NCBI GenBank assembly: GCA_039707465.1
Contig: CM077644.1
Location: 145,114,962 to 145,178,961 of the forward strand
Direction: 5' to 3'
DNA length: 64,000 bases
From: Rhabdophis nuchalis
Lineage: Eukaryota > Chordata > Lepidosauria > Squamata > Natricidae
The notes under the pieces are model-generated. The model ran no database searches, was not told where the DNA came from, and saw only the letters and a list, made by a program, of their open reading frames with translations. The position numbers were made by a program, and so were the translations under genes. Shown here piece by piece: positions 50,194 through 63,092 of the stretch; position 1 is the first letter of the stretch; each line of letters opens with the position of its first letter.

Positions 50194-51239
50194 CTTTGGA
50201 AAATGTTACTGAAACAAAATAATCTTCCAAAATAATCTCAAAGATCCTGAAACTATCATAAATAAATACGAAAAAGTAAATTTGGCATAACTAAGAACTT
50301 TTGATTTGCCTAATATTAATTCTACATATTCACCATTGTCAAACTATCTATCTTAGGAGCTTATCAATAAAGAAATAAATAGAATCTGACATTTGGCATC
50401 ATCTATCCATTCAATACCCATCTTTTCAAATCAACCTACAGGGGAATCATTCTTTATTTTCTCCTCACAGTAATCTTTTTTGAGCATGGACCAAGAGAGA
50501 CAACTCCAAAGTCATCCAGCAAAGTTCTATGATGACTATGTTATTTATGACAACTATTGCCACTTTATATAACTTATTGTTATAACTTTATATCCTTGGT
50601 ATATAAGTTATGAATATAAAACCAAAGTTGTCTTTTCTCCTATTGTGTTATCAGACATACCAGGTTTTGGACTACTTCACTGTCAAGTTGTAAATAAGCT
50701 GTTATCTGAACTTGGCTTTTTTCTTACTTTTTCTTTTAAGCTGACTCACCTCAAATGATTTGAGATATGCAGAACATTTCATGATTCTATTAGCATCTAA
50801 CCTGATCTTGATTAGAGAGATAATTGGGGGGGGGGGGGAGTTTTGTGAAAGAGAAATTTTCTTTATGCATGCTATATGAAATATTATTAAATATTTTCTA
50901 ATTAAAGTTGAGTGAAATCTTTTAAAGACAATATTTACTATTTACTACTATTCCAAGAGCAACTGAAATAAATAGATCCATTTTAGAAACAGTCCACTTT
51001 AACTCACACATTGTGGACCAAAGCCATGAGTGATTTACCCTATTAGCAAATCTAATATTTCTAGTCCATTTACAAATGGAAGAAAACCTCATACTTGATT
51101 TCCAATGGACTTTTGCTGACTAAGATTGAATGATGAGGCTTTAGTATTTGCGAATAGATAAAATATAAGATCTGGGTTGAAGAGAGTTTAGGTTGAAATG
51201 TTAGTGAGGACATGTTATTAAAATTTTATATACTTGTCT

Positions 51240-51420
51240 CGATGAAGGGGGAAGTCATTTCTTTATTTTTCTTTTGCATATTTTTTCCTCTTTCCTCACC
51301 CTTTTTTTTGAACATTTTGCATTTTTTATTTTTTGTATTTTTTTAGTTTGTATATTTTTTTTATCTTTCTATTTTAAAACTTAATAAAAAATATTTTTAA
51401 AAAGGATTTTTAAAAAAAAT
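51240..51420 (+). mobile_element. Possible L1-type LINE 3' end
   Basis: A T-rich 3' UTR-like stretch ends AAAACTTAATAAAAAATATT followed by A-rich sequence, with a poly(A) signal near 51382. No coding part remains. Confidence 0.4.
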
Positions 51421-51439
51421 CTAAAAAACAAAAGCCAAG

Positions 51440-51615
51440 GAGCGTGAGTATTTTAGCCATGAAAGACAGCTGGGCAACCCTGGGCCAGTCACTCTCTCTC
51501 AGTCCAACCTACTTTACAAGATTGTAGTTATGGGGAAAATAGAAAGAAGGTGTGTTGAATACTGTATGCTTGTCACCTTGAGTTATTCGTAAAAATAATA
51601 AAGGCAGGATAAAAA
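51440..51615 (+). mobile_element. tRNA-SINE body, 5' truncated
   Basis: CTGGGCAACCCTGGGCCAGT, CACTCTCTCTCAGTCCAACC and GAGTTATTCGTAAAAATAAT, then AAAGGCAGGATAAAAAT. Body and tail match 59778-59975. Confidence 0.72.
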
Positions 51616-51675
51616 TCGATAGTAATACATTTAATTTCTGATTTCTAAGCAGAAAAGTTATTTATGCAAATCATA

Positions 51676-51723
51676 TACACATACACACACACACACACAC
51701 AATCACACACACAGATATATGTG

Positions 51724-51772
<49 letters not shown>
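51676..51772 (+). repeat. (CA)n microsatellites
   Basis: Two CA runs separated by an ATATATGTGTTTT stretch. Confidence 0.95.
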
Positions 51773-51774
<2 letters not shown>

Positions 51775-51897
51775 ATAGGCAGATATCTCTTTAATGGTAG
51801 TTTTTATACTCTGACAATGTTAGCAGAAGCTAATGAAAGCTAAATGAGCAATATATTTTAAGTTCCGGAGATCATAATGTCTGTTTCATATAGATAT

Positions 51898-51899
51898 AG

Positions 51900-51966
<67 letters not shown>

Positions 51967-52000
51967 ATGTATGTATGTATGTATGTATGTATGTACAGAC

Positions 52001-52037
<37 letters not shown>
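51898..52037 (+). repeat. (TATC)n(GTAT)n(GT)n compound microsatellite
   Basis: About 16 TATC units, then about 7 GTAT units, then a GT run of about 17 units. Confidence 0.97.
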
Positions 52038-52041
<4 letters not shown>

Positions 52042-54529
52042 AGAGAGACGGGGAAGGAGAGGAAGACATATAGACAGTTGTATAGTTATATATATTGTTA
52101 CAGTAGTTTCTTGATAATCTATAAAGCAATGCAAAACAGAGTTTTTCAACTTTCACATAGTTTCTGCTTCAAGCATCCTCTTTGGATGACTGTATAAGCA
52201 CAGAGCAATGATCTGTCAATCGAAGTATTTTCTCAAACCACACTATCATAATTTAAATGATGGAGCAGAGAAAACATATCTTTAAGACAACTGAAATCTC
52301 ATGAGAAGATTTTGTCTCTCTGACTTCTGAAATTTTATGAGACTGTTTAAAAGAACCCAAAAAACTCACAAAATTTAAAAAAAAACCCACCCTCAATTCA
52401 TTTTATAAATGTGATGTTGGGGTTCCACAAATAAAACTAGTGATGTTGCTAGTACCAGGCCTTTTAGTTCCTGAATTAGTAAATTAAATCTTCTTTCGTC
52501 TTTCACTTGTGGCAGACTAGCCAAATGTTAACATTTTAATTAGGAATGTCCACTATGTTCCAGAAAAAATAAAATGTAGTGTCATTAGGAAAAAGACATT
52601 GTCTATGTTGCAGAACAAAACAATGTAACTGTTCCTCTGCCAACCACAGAAAAAAACATGAATTATGTTTAGACAAAATATGGGATAATTTTATCTGATG
52701 TGAAGAAAAATTGATTTATGTTTCTTCCCACATCACCACCAATAGGCAGTAATTCTTTTAGAGCCTAATTCATATAGCCATCTCATACAGGAAATGAAAG
52801 CATCTGCATCTTCTCAAAATACTGGAGCAAGTACAAGAATGGTTTTGATTCCTGATTACCATTGACATCTGTTTCTTCAGCTCCATCTAATCTGCAAATC
52901 TGGAATATCTAGTTAAAATGCTGAGGACAATAATGTTTTTGAACAGTTCTTTTTGGCTATTTCCTTACCCCAACATTATTACAAATGTCGCAGAATTCAT
53001 ACAGATTCCCATCAGAATCAGGACATGGGTTTTCTTTGAAATAACAAGGTTTCCTAGGTGGTAAGACTACTATCATTCAAAAATCTAAATATTTACATTG
53101 CCACTTAAAAAAAATGTAAGAAACTCTGTCCCAAAATGTAGTTTTAAAAGTGAACATAAAAACATGGCTGATTAGACCAAGTAAAAATTTCCCTAAATAA
53201 ACTTTTCTAAGATACTATGAAAATGGAGAATGCGGATTAGCAGCCATGGTAAGATGAGGTCATCTTGACATACTGAAAGAGCATTCTAAACCTTGAAAAC
53301 TAACAATGGTGCAAATTCAACAAATCCTCTGAAGTGCTCACCCTTGTTTTCCATAGAACATGGATTAGTCTCAAAAGATTTTCAAACAGTTTCTAAATTG
53401 AAAAATACAATGAGCTTTTTTTTCTTCAGGCACATGAAGAAAATGGTCACTCCAAAAGAGGGGGAAAAAACCTCCAGAAATGATCATTTACATATTCAGC
53501 ATTTTAAATTTCTTTATGATGATAATTTCACTCAGTACAACTGTTAATAAAACCCAAAACATACATAAATTAGGTGAAATATTTTAGTTTTGCAAAATAA
53601 ATAAGAAACATACACAAGCCATAAACTTGTTACTTCCAGTATGGGATAAAATGATTTAATAGCATTGACTTGATAGTTCAACTTTTCCTTTGGAGAAATA
53701 TAATTCTACCATATTAGCTGGGAGAATCTGCTACCAATGAGGATGTGGAAGAATGTTCTTCATGGATAAGCGTACTTCTCAGACCAAGTGTATCATGCAT
53801 TTTATTTACTGTTTTATTTCCGACTCTTAAAATATGATGGAAAGCTTCCCATATTTTCATTTTTGAAGAGCTGCATTATTGGCTGTTGGGACTGGGTTTT
53901 CAAATTTTCATCACCAGCATTTATTTAGAGATGCACCTTGTTCCAAAATTATTCTTCCTCTGACTGGATGTTCCACAAAGCTTCAACATATGTCAATCTC
54001 TAGCTAGTACTGAACATTTTTGTAAATGCTTAATATAAAAAATGTAAAAGATAAAGAGATAAAAGAAACAAGAACAGTGTAAGTGATTGAAAAATGGCAA
54101 GCATGGATAGAAAAAACAGATAGGATGTTTTAATTTAATATTGTCTTTTAACAAAATTCATTATTTATATTTTGCCTTTTCTAATTATAATACCTATATT
54201 GTCAATTTAGTTTTGGATATTTGAATACTAACTCCTTTGTATTGGTTAATAACCACAATAAAGTTATTTCAAAAAACAGAAAAAGGACCATTGACTGCTT
54301 AAACAAACAGGGAAATAAAAAATAGTCTAGGAATGCAGGGCTTTAAGTGGTTCAAAATAGAGCATAATAGGAAATTTTCTAGAGAGGATTACTACTCACT
54401 AAAATCATCTACAGATTTTCACTGATTGTTTTGTTATTAGAAAATATCTGCAAGCTATCAATAACCTTCACCTCACATTCATCAATATCTAAAGAAAAAA
54501 TTATCTAATTTAACTGGTTAGCAATACTT

Positions 54530-54562
54530 GTAAAACATGTTTTGGGTCAAAACATGTTTTAC
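54530..54562. repeat. Hairpin, 15-nt perfect arms, 3-nt loop
   Basis: GTAAAACATGTTTTG and CAAAACATGTTTTAC flank GGT. Each arm also contains the palindrome AAAACATGTTTT. Confidence 0.9.
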
Positions 54563-57500
54563 CCAAAGTTTTAGGTAAGAAAATGCAACGGATGTTGTGG
54601 TTATAATATTTGGATCACGGAACTTTTTCTACTAGGGAATAGGTTTGCTACAATATTCCACCTTCACTATTTCAGTAAACATTTGGTCTGTCTGCTCTTA
54701 AAAGAAATAATTTGGGTTGTTACATATTCTGAGTGCTGTTTTCTTTGTTCTCTGCAGCTTAATTCTTATTTTATTATGATTAATTATATTGGATTGAGGC
54801 CAAAAGCTCCTTCTTCTGCTAAAAGATTACTGGTTCCATCAAAGAAAATGAATCTTTGGACACAACCCAATACTATTTATTTTATATTAAACTGCACTGA
54901 GCATTTTCATCTAGAAACTGAGAAGCATAATAAAAATAAACAAGTTCTTTTCAGTGAATGGTGTAAAAAATAGATTAATTCCAATTTCTCCTGAGGCTGT
55001 GATCTGACTAAATTTAATGAAAGGCATATAGGCTGCCTTGAATTTGGTGACTGAGGTGGCATATAAGTTGGCAAATAAATACATTTCTACTTTTTCATTA
55101 AAAGAGCAAATGAACAAGTCTGAAAATACTGAAGATGCAAATTTTAAACAAATTAATATTATTATACGTAATCAAATAGATCCTTTCATTCTTAGTGCAT
55201 TGCAGTATTAAAGCTTTTAACTATATAACTGGGCATATATCAGTCTATATTTTTTTCAAGTTCTCTTTCAGAAGAGCTATTAGTTAATGGCAAACTTATT
55301 TTGAATCTGACATTATATTGCTTTCTTCCTAAACCTACAAAAATAATATATGTAAACCTTCCATTCAGAAATTTCTTTTAAACTAAATATCATTCAGCCA
55401 GCTTCATTTGCTACTAAAAATATTAGAAATTCTGAATAACATAAAAATGATAAGATACCATTGTCCAATTTTTGTTATATTTGCAAGTTTCAGGCATTCT
55501 TAAATCTGTTTTATTCTATAGTAGTTCTCTAACTTAATTTTTTTTTAAGTGTTCCACTAAGCAATTTATGGTTCATTCAAATGTATATAAAGCAAAAGTA
55601 TAGCTTCTAATCTAATTCCTCTAAAATATTTTTGCAAGTTAATTTCCACACATACAAAAAGCCCCAAGGACAGCCAAACATTTCCTGCACCCATATGGTT
55701 GGCAAAGCTGTCAGTCATCTTGATGAGCAGCAAATAAATGAATGTCCAATGATGGGATTTTGCATTATCCATAAAGAAATCCACCCACTAAACATCATCA
55801 AGTAAAAGCTTATACCTGACAGCTATCAATTTCAACTATTCATGCAAAAAACAGGTGAGCTAAACTAGTAAACCTCGAAATTAGAGATATATTAATCATC
55901 TACTCATAGCCAAAACAAAACAGATTTTTGAAAACTGTAAAAATATCATTTTCCTTAGAACTTTATTTGCAACATATAACGTCCTGTTACATTTTTAATC
56001 AAACAGATGAAGTTATTTTTAAATTGAAAATATGATGCACTCACTAAATCAGGCGAGCAAATACCAAGATGATTGAATGGCATTGCAGAATACACTATTA
56101 CAGCAGGTAAATTGTAAATTTACCTGTCACACCACAGAAGTTATTGCTCAGTCATTGCATCTGCTCTTAGAGGCAGAGTAAGACAAAAAGGAAAATCTTG
56201 TTAAATAATTTAAAATGCATAATATTTTAAGGAAACCTTATTACAATTGATAGAATAAAAAAATACAAACTTCCTTCATGAAAAAGCCAATGAAATCTTA
56301 GCAGTTTCATATAAGCCCAATAGCATACCCCAGTATTTAAAATAGTCATGAATGCTCATATTGTTTTTCACAATAAAAGCTCCCAGAAGAATGAGGGCAT
56401 CTTAATCATCACTATCCTTTTGTCAGAAATTTTCTGGTTGATTTGATCTAAGTCACTAACAGATAATTCCTAAATATTTTTTAAAAAGAAAAGTTTCCTT
56501 CAGGTTGAAACGTGACTCATAGTAACTTCGTGGACACCAGGCAATGGTGTATTTATTTGGCACTTACCATCTTCTGATATACAGTAAGTTTCCCTAAATT
56601 CAACGGGGTTAATCACCAATAAATAGGTTTAAGATATCTTTTCTATTCCACCTGCAGAGCCTTAACAAGATGGCCAGAACTATATTTAAATGATAAATAT
56701 TTTGAACTTAACCGTACTGAAGATGAGAGGCTCAGTGCTAAAAGTATCACAATAATGAAACCATATCCATAAGGCTGTTTTAATCTATATAATAAGATTT
56801 ATACTGACCTATATTCATGACATTTATAAATTATGTATACCTAAGCTTATTTCAGTCATCTTATTAAAATGAGTGGCAGCATACAACTCATCTGGCCAAC
56901 TGTCAGTTACTCTGATTTAGAAGGTGCCAGGTCCTGTAGTTAGTTACAAATATAGCACTGCTGACCTTGAAGGCAGCTGTTTTTGAAATACAATAGTTAA
57001 TAAATTCACCTCATTAATCCTTTCCTCTCATTTTTGGATTCTTATCATTATTACCTGATTTAGACCCCATCTATACATATTATCAGCAATAGTATAAAGG
57101 TGGTTAGTCTACTATTATTTTGCATTTTTGAAAAGAATGTTGTAATTTATTATTTATTTTTTAAAATAAAGGAGTCTGTGCATAGCATAAAACAAATGGA
57201 CAGCATTTTCAAGTCTAACAAGGCACAATTATCGATTAAGAAATAGTATTTCATAAAACCCATGGCCATGCATAAAGAATTCTCCATTGTAAAGTTGCAA
57301 GAAAACAATACATTTATTCCCTGAACATCTAACACAAGTGTGTACAGTAATGTGGTTTGCCTCTATAGTCTATTACACCAATGCAATGGCAAAAGTTCAA
57401 GTCATAAACAATGGAATACGTCACACATAGAATTTCCACAACAGAAATCAGATAACATTGTAGTTACTTCTGAAATTAGCTACTGATATTCACTGAATTA

Positions 57501-57924
57501 AATATAATAGCATGACAAAAAATGAAATCATTAATGTTAATGTAGTTTAGTACACGAAGAATAGTTCCTAATTTTAAGACTCCCTAGATGCCAGTTTCAG
57601 TTTGTCATGAAAGTAATAGAAATCTTAATCTGTTTATCTTATGCATTAGAACTGATAAAGCTTTGAAAATGATTTGAAAGAAGTGTTAAGATGGTGGATT
57701 TTCTTTCAGGCTTCTCTAGGATGTGGTTGTTTTAAGGAGAGGATTCAGTCAAATTAATATAACTCTTAAAGTAGCCAGACAATGTCAGACTTTCAAGAAG
57801 CCTTGAAAATAAGCAATAGCTTTAACGAATAGAAGAGAAATGCTATGGTCATAAGACAAAATAGATAATAACTGTCTACGTTAGCCCAATAAAAAGTAAT
57901 AATCAACTATATTTCCATTCCACT

Positions 57925-58003
57925 AGATTACCATTTGAGGAAGGTAGCTTTAATTTATTTGCCTTGCAAATAAATTAAAGCCACCTTCCTCAAATGGTAA
58001 TCT
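57925..58003. repeat. Hairpin, 38-nt arms, 3-nt loop
   Basis: Arms 57925-57962 and 57966-58003 are reverse complements at 37 of 38 positions (outer AGATTACCATTTGAGGAAGG). Confidence 0.93.
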
Positions 58004-59634
58004 TGATTTATCTAACGAAATTCTTGGTAGTCCAGTATCCCAAATAAATCTCCTACATTATCCAAAGGAAATATTTATTTGGTATAAATATAGAAATACC
58101 AATAAGACATTAAACATATGAAGAACAATATTCATTTTAATAACAGTCATTTTACCCCACAAACATTAAGGGATTTAAAAAAACATATACACAAATTACA
58201 CAAACTTGAAATGAAGTTCTTTTTAGTTAATTTGGAAAAATCGATAGCCGCATTTATTTATTCCTCGACATCACAGTGCCCAGGAGTTTTAACTGGAAAA
58301 AGATAATTCCTTGGAGAAGGGGATAGCAGGGACAGCAGTACATATAATTTAAAATGTTTGCCACAATTGAGCATTTTCAAAGAAAGTGTGTAAAATAAAG
58401 AGGATACTCTGAACTGGATTTAGCAAAATGCATAAAAACCCTAAGAATCAATTTTCAAGTGGTGGTGGTATATCCTTAATTATTCATAGTTTTGATCTAA
58501 AGGCATCCCCCCAAACCCCTTATTAAGTCAGTTTCTTACTTGAGTGCTGCACTGGCCCTATAAAGGGATTATCTTAATGTGCCTTTTGGAATTTTTCTTA
58601 TAGCCAATCCAGCCTATCCTTGAGATTTGTTTGATTTTGTAAAGACCAAAGTTAGTCTTTTAACAGCAGGGTCCTACGCTGCATAAAGAGGCTTGTTTGG
58701 CAGCCTATTTAGGATTATTCTAATAGTACATCCCTCCCAAATGCTACCTAATTTGGCCTCGGTTCTCCTCCTTTATCCAGTCCCCTTTTCTAATGGAAAA
58801 ATGTAAAGATAAGATTTTGTATCTTTTAGTTAGCCCAATGAAGGCTTTACTTTGTTTGAAATGGGCATTTTTAAGTACCTCAAAATTAATATATAAACAG
58901 GCTTTAATTAACCAGTATATAAAAGAACTACAGATGTTTTTCTCAAAGCTAAAATAATTATGCCTTTCAAGTCATTGATACATTTTTATGAGAAGCAAAA
59001 TGTATTAATATACTGAGAATTCTTACATAATAGCTGCATATTCTAAACTTCGCATTTAAAAATACTTTGAAAAATGTGTACTTTACTTTAATGGTGTTAA
59101 TTTCATTTAAAAATTTTATATGATTTTCCCTCCTAAATAGGTTCATGGTTATTAAAATATAAATACTAAAAATCTTACAATGGTCATCATAAATAGTCTG
59201 TGAGGTCAAAATTATAATGAGGAAGGGAAAGTTTGCTCTACAACAAAAGCACCAACAATGAAAACCTCTGCAATCAAATGAAATCCCTTCATAAAAGGTG
59301 TGCTTACTATACCTTTAGGGTAAATCATCATTTAATGCATAAATTCTGAGCATTCATTTTCATCAAAAAATTGCTTTTCTGAAGATTTAAACATAAAAGG
59401 TTACATTGGTACTGACATTTTAATAGTGAAGGCCTGAAAATCTGAACATATACAGAATATATCGCATTGTTAGTTACCTTACTATATTTGTCAAACAGAA
59501 GAGAAATTCCCCCTCTAGCCAGCCATAGTTGTCAATAAAAGATAAGCTATTGGCAATTTCATCCTTTTTTCCCCCAAAGTGATATCAAAGAAAATATATA
59601 TTGATCAAATATTCAGTGCCAGATTGGTCCAGTG

Positions 59635-59769
59635 CAGGGGTGTCAAACTTGCAACGTCACAGCATTGTCACGTGATGTAACACGACTTTTTCCCCCTTTG
59701 CTAAATCAGGCATGTGTGTGGTAAGCACGTGATACATCTGGCCCACAGGCTGCAAGTTTGACAGCCCTG
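59635..59769. mobile_element. hAT-like MITE (135 bp)
   Basis: The ends CAGGGGTGTCAAACTTGCA and, inverted, CAGGGCTGTCAAACTTGCA are nearly identical. The flanking octamers GTCCAGTG (59627-59634) and GTCTGGTG (59770-59777) differ by two transitions. The right copy is the start of the adjoining SINE. Confidence 0.88.
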
Positions 59770-59777
59770 GTCTGGTG

Positions 59778-59975
59778 GTTAAGGCATCCGGCTAGAAAGC
59801 GGGAGATTCTAATCTCCCCGCCATGAAAGCCAGCTCAATGATCTTGGACCAGTCAATTCTCTCTCAGCTCAACTCAACTCACCTTACAGGGTTGTTCTTT
59901 GGGGAAAATAAGAGGAGGAAGGTGTGTTAGAGATATTTGCCACTATGAGTTATCTGTAAAAATAATAAAGGCAAA
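59778..59975 (+). mobile_element. tRNA-derived SINE
   Basis: It runs from the GTTAAGGCATCCGGCTAGAA head, through the GAGATTCTAATCTCC B-box-like stretch and the ACCTTACAGGGTTGTTCTTT body, to a TAAAAATAATAAAGGC tail. The head is interrupted at its left by the MITE 59635-59769; GGTCCAGTG left of the MITE is probably the detached start. Confidence 0.78.
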
Positions 59976-60002
59976 CCGGCAGGAAGGGAATTTGCTATAA
60001 GA

Positions 60003-60052
60003 CAGACAACTAAATTATTATATAAAGCAGACAACTAAATTATTATATAAAG
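60003..60052 (+). repeat. 25-bp tandem duplication
   Basis: CAGACAACTAAATTATTATA plus TAAAG is present twice, head to tail. Confidence 0.9.
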
Positions 60053-61408
60053 CAGTAATACTTTGAATGTATTACTAACAATGAAAAGACAATCAAGAGG
60101 AAGTTTACAGAGAGCAATGAACGATTTAACCCTTACAGCCAAAACTCTTGTTAATTATATATTTCTCCAGTGTAGTTTTGCTATCAATGTACGATTATAG
60201 AGTCTTTTATTTTAAGAAGTTTAAACTTACTAAAACATGAACATTGGTTAGAAGCATTTAAGGTAGAGAAGAGATCTAAAATTATCTTAATGGTCTGGTT
60301 CAAAACTTATGGGTGAAATTTGCCATGGTTTCATTATTATTTTTAAGTTAAAGGATTTCTTACTTCTGTTATTGTACTCACATCTTCAAACTGAAGATTT
60401 AGATAATTTTTTTTCTGCAAAAGTGCTGTAGTAAATTTGCATCATTATACTTAAATAGATATACAAAACATATCTACAATGAAGCTTCATGGTAATCAGA
60501 TAATTGTAGGAATGTTTACTTTAATGTCACCAATTCTAGATGTAATGCTAATTTGCAATGCTTTATAAGTTCAAATAAAATAAATAGTCACTACATGTAA
60601 GAATAGACTTTCTATTGGTTTCAACCTCTACCTGGAGAAACATTAATTTCAAGTATTGGTTGCTATAGGACTGGGGAATCATAGCTAAAACACTGAGGAT
60701 CACTTGGAAGTTGTATCCCAATCTTCCAGGAAGTTCGGTCTGGAAATCAACCCTACAAATGCTTCTTTATGAAAAAAGCACCAAACTCTAATCAGTTGCT
60801 CGGGCCTATATAGAACAGGAAAAAAATACTCCCTAGCTTTAAAAACTTCTACTTCTTTCGTCAATGAAGGACTGCTAAATTGCAGGTATCCAGGTTTAGG
60901 TCTTGATGGCAGAGGACAAGGAAGAAATTCAGGGAAGAATTTAATACACATAGCAAGTATAAATACGCAGATAAATACCACACTTTCATTCTCTCATATT
61001 CAATTAAAAATAAATTTTGCTGTCTCTGATCAGAAAAATGTGACTTTATATATTAGTTTCCATTAGTTACCTTTTACTACTAAAATTTAATATTAAAAGT
61101 TAAAATAAAAATATGACTGACTATATACAGTGTGCAATTTCTATGGAATGTTGTCTACAAATGTCTTGGAAGATTAAAGGAATATAATTATGCCATGTTG
61201 AAAGTAATGTTTTCTATCAACTTCACCTTAAGAAAAAACAATTATCTAGCTGAATAGTGATGCTAAATCAGAGTTTTTTCAAAAGAAAATCAACTCTATT
61301 CACATCCTTTCCTTTTCTTAATTTCAGATTTTAGTTTTATGTAAACTAGATTATAGCAATAATACTTTTAGATATAAAAATAATATTTCATAGAAGCAGA
61401 GTTTTCTG

Positions 61409-61459
61409 CTTATTTCTGTTTTTAAATTGTTTTTAAAAAAATTTAAAAACAGAAATAAG
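61409..61459. repeat. Hairpin, 19-nt perfect arms
   Basis: CTTATTTCTGTTTTTAAAT pairs with ATTTAAAAACAGAAATAAG around a 13-nt loop. Confidence 0.88.
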
Positions 61460-61891
61460 AAACAAAGGGAGTCCGATCTTCAAACTAACATTTTTCTATG
61501 TGTAACTGTGAAATTTTACATCTTAAAATCCACATGCTATATAAGAAAGCTTTAAATGACATTCACTTATTTTTTTATATATTTCATAAAGTGCCATAAT
61601 ATTCCAATACATTCATACTTGGAAGGCTGCTGACTGGGAAAGAATGTGCATATGGAAATTAAATGAACATAAGTAAGAAACACAAAGCCAGAGAAAGGTT
61701 TAACATTACTTTAACATTTCATATTTCCTAAAATTGAATATTTGACCACAAATATTTAATGATCTCAGCAATTCTGCTGTGTTTAACGTTTAAGCCAAGG
61801 ATAATTTCTCATTAAGAAAAAGATATAAACACATGGTTTTAAAAAAGAAATTCAACTATCATGTGGTTCTGTAAAAACAGTATTTATATTG

Positions 61892-61923
61892 TTGTTGTTG
61901 TTGTTGTTGTTGTTATTATTATT
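61892..61923 (+). repeat. (TTG)n(TTA)n, tail of the R4 element
   Basis: About six TTG and four TTA units at the element's 3' border. Confidence 0.92.
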
Positions 61924-62000
61924 CTGTGGTTAATCTTTGGTGAGATTCACAGCCTTTGGGGCTGGTTGATAGCTCAACAGCTCGAGTCCTAACCAAGGAC

Positions 62001-62310
62001 CTAGGAACTGTTAAGGTAACATCGGAGAATATAAGCTGTTCCAAGCAGGGTGGCCCTTTGTAGAGTCAGAATGCTCAAGTCTGGCAAACCTAGAACCTCC
62101 ACAAAGCAAGGCAGCCCCCTAGGTATTGCTCCAAGGACTCCAATCACAATCGGGACAACACACAACTTCCTCCTCCACAGTCGCTCAACTGTGGAGTGAG
62201 CAATGTCAACGAACCATACTTTTTTCTTTTCAACTATTGTTATATGAGGTGTATTGTAGAACAAGTGCCTGTCAGTCTGAATTCTGAAGTCCCACAAGAT
62301 CTTGACTTTC
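62001..62310 (-). pseudogene. R4 restriction-like endonuclease domain
   Basis: The minus strand reads WDFRIQTDRHLFYNTPHITI, EKKKVWFVDIA, RRKLCVVPIVIGVLGAIPRG and LLGTAYILRCYLNSS before a TAG stop near 62001. In intact relatives a D..R-KK-type PD-(D/E)XK core cleaves the target DNA. Part of the middle is missing between VDIA and the VERLWRRK block compared with intact relatives, so this copy should be inactive. Confidence 0.85.
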
Positions 62311-62342
62311 TTATTCTCTAAAACTTTCTAAACCTGGTGTTC

Positions 62343-62579
62343 CTAGTGGTTTTTGCTGTACTCAAATCCAAACTTCTGGCACAATTTCCAGTGAATGATC
62401 TTAGCAATGCGGTCATGACGTTGTAGGTAGTCAGTTTGTGAATTTTTGCTGCATCCACTGATCAGGTGGTCGACTGTCTCATCTTTCTCATTACAGAGGC
62501 GACATTTGCTGTTGGTGGTAACATGTTGAATTTTTGCCTTCATGCAGTTTGTGGCTAAGGCTTGTTCTTGAGCTGCCAA
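62343..62579 (-). pseudogene. R4 CCHC-type motif region
   Basis: The minus strand contains CRLCNEKDETVDHLISGCSK (C-x2-C-x8-H-x4-C), followed by QTDYLQRHDRIAKIIHWKLC and FGFEYSKNH. This conserved Cys-His motif precedes the endonuclease in R2/R4-type LINEs. The frame is open for 78 codons and then shifts before the endonuclease. Confidence 0.87.
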
Positions 62580-62820
62580 AATAAAGCTTTCTGTTTCTTT
62601 TTTCAGTACTCCCGATCATAACCAGCTCCAAGTTAGTTTTTGGTCAGCTTTGCCTTCAATACTTTTCAAGTACTGGCCATGCATAGCTTTGCTTTTCCAA
62701 TTTTCAGCTTGTTTCTCAATTATTCTTTCTTATATTCAGCTTTTGACTTAGTTGTCTTTAAAAGGCCTCCTTTCTTTACTTCCTTAATCATTGGTTCTTC
62801 ACTTTTCTGGATGTAATCAT

Positions 62821-63092
62821 TCAAGCTGTGCTTTCTTTTTCCACAGTCTGCTTTACTTGTAGGAGTCCTAGACCACCTTCTGCTCTTGGTAGATATAATC
62901 GGTCAACATCGCTTTTAGGGTGTAAAGCATGATTCATTGTCATAAGCTTCCTTGTTTTTCTGTCCAAATTGTCCAACTCCATCTGGGTCCAGTCAATTAT
63001 TCCTGCAGAGTATCGAATCACAGGTATAGCCCAGGTATTTATGGCTTTTATGATGTTTCCTCTACTCAATTTGGACTTTAATATCTATTTCT
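62821..63092 (-). pseudogene. R4 reverse transcriptase C-terminal part
   Basis: The minus strand reads IKAINTWAIPVIRYSAGIID, WTQMELDNLDRKTRKLMTMN, HALHPKSDVDRLYLPRAEGG and GLGLLQVKQTVEKES. This is the thumb/post-palm region of R4-like reverse transcriptases. The catalytic motifs lie 5' of this and are absent through truncation at 63092. Downstream (62600-62820) the frame continues with at least one stop (EYKKE*LRNKLKIGKA) and shifts. It is not functional. Confidence 0.85.

Larger units (their letters stand above)
61892..63092 (-). mobile_element. R4-clade LINE with restriction-like endonuclease, 5' truncated
   Basis: On the minus strand, from right to left, it carries the end of the reverse transcriptase, a linker, a CCHC motif, a restriction-like endonuclease, a short 3' UTR (CTTGGTTAGGACTCGAGCTG) and an (AAT)n(AAC)n tail at 61892-61923. 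The domain order and the simple-repeat tail are those of R4/Dong elements. Confidence 0.88.

Noticed and set aside
57925..58003. A microRNA precursor
   Set aside because: The 3-nt loop and complete pairing do not suit Drosha/Dicer processing, and the arms end abruptly; a template-switch origin is simpler.
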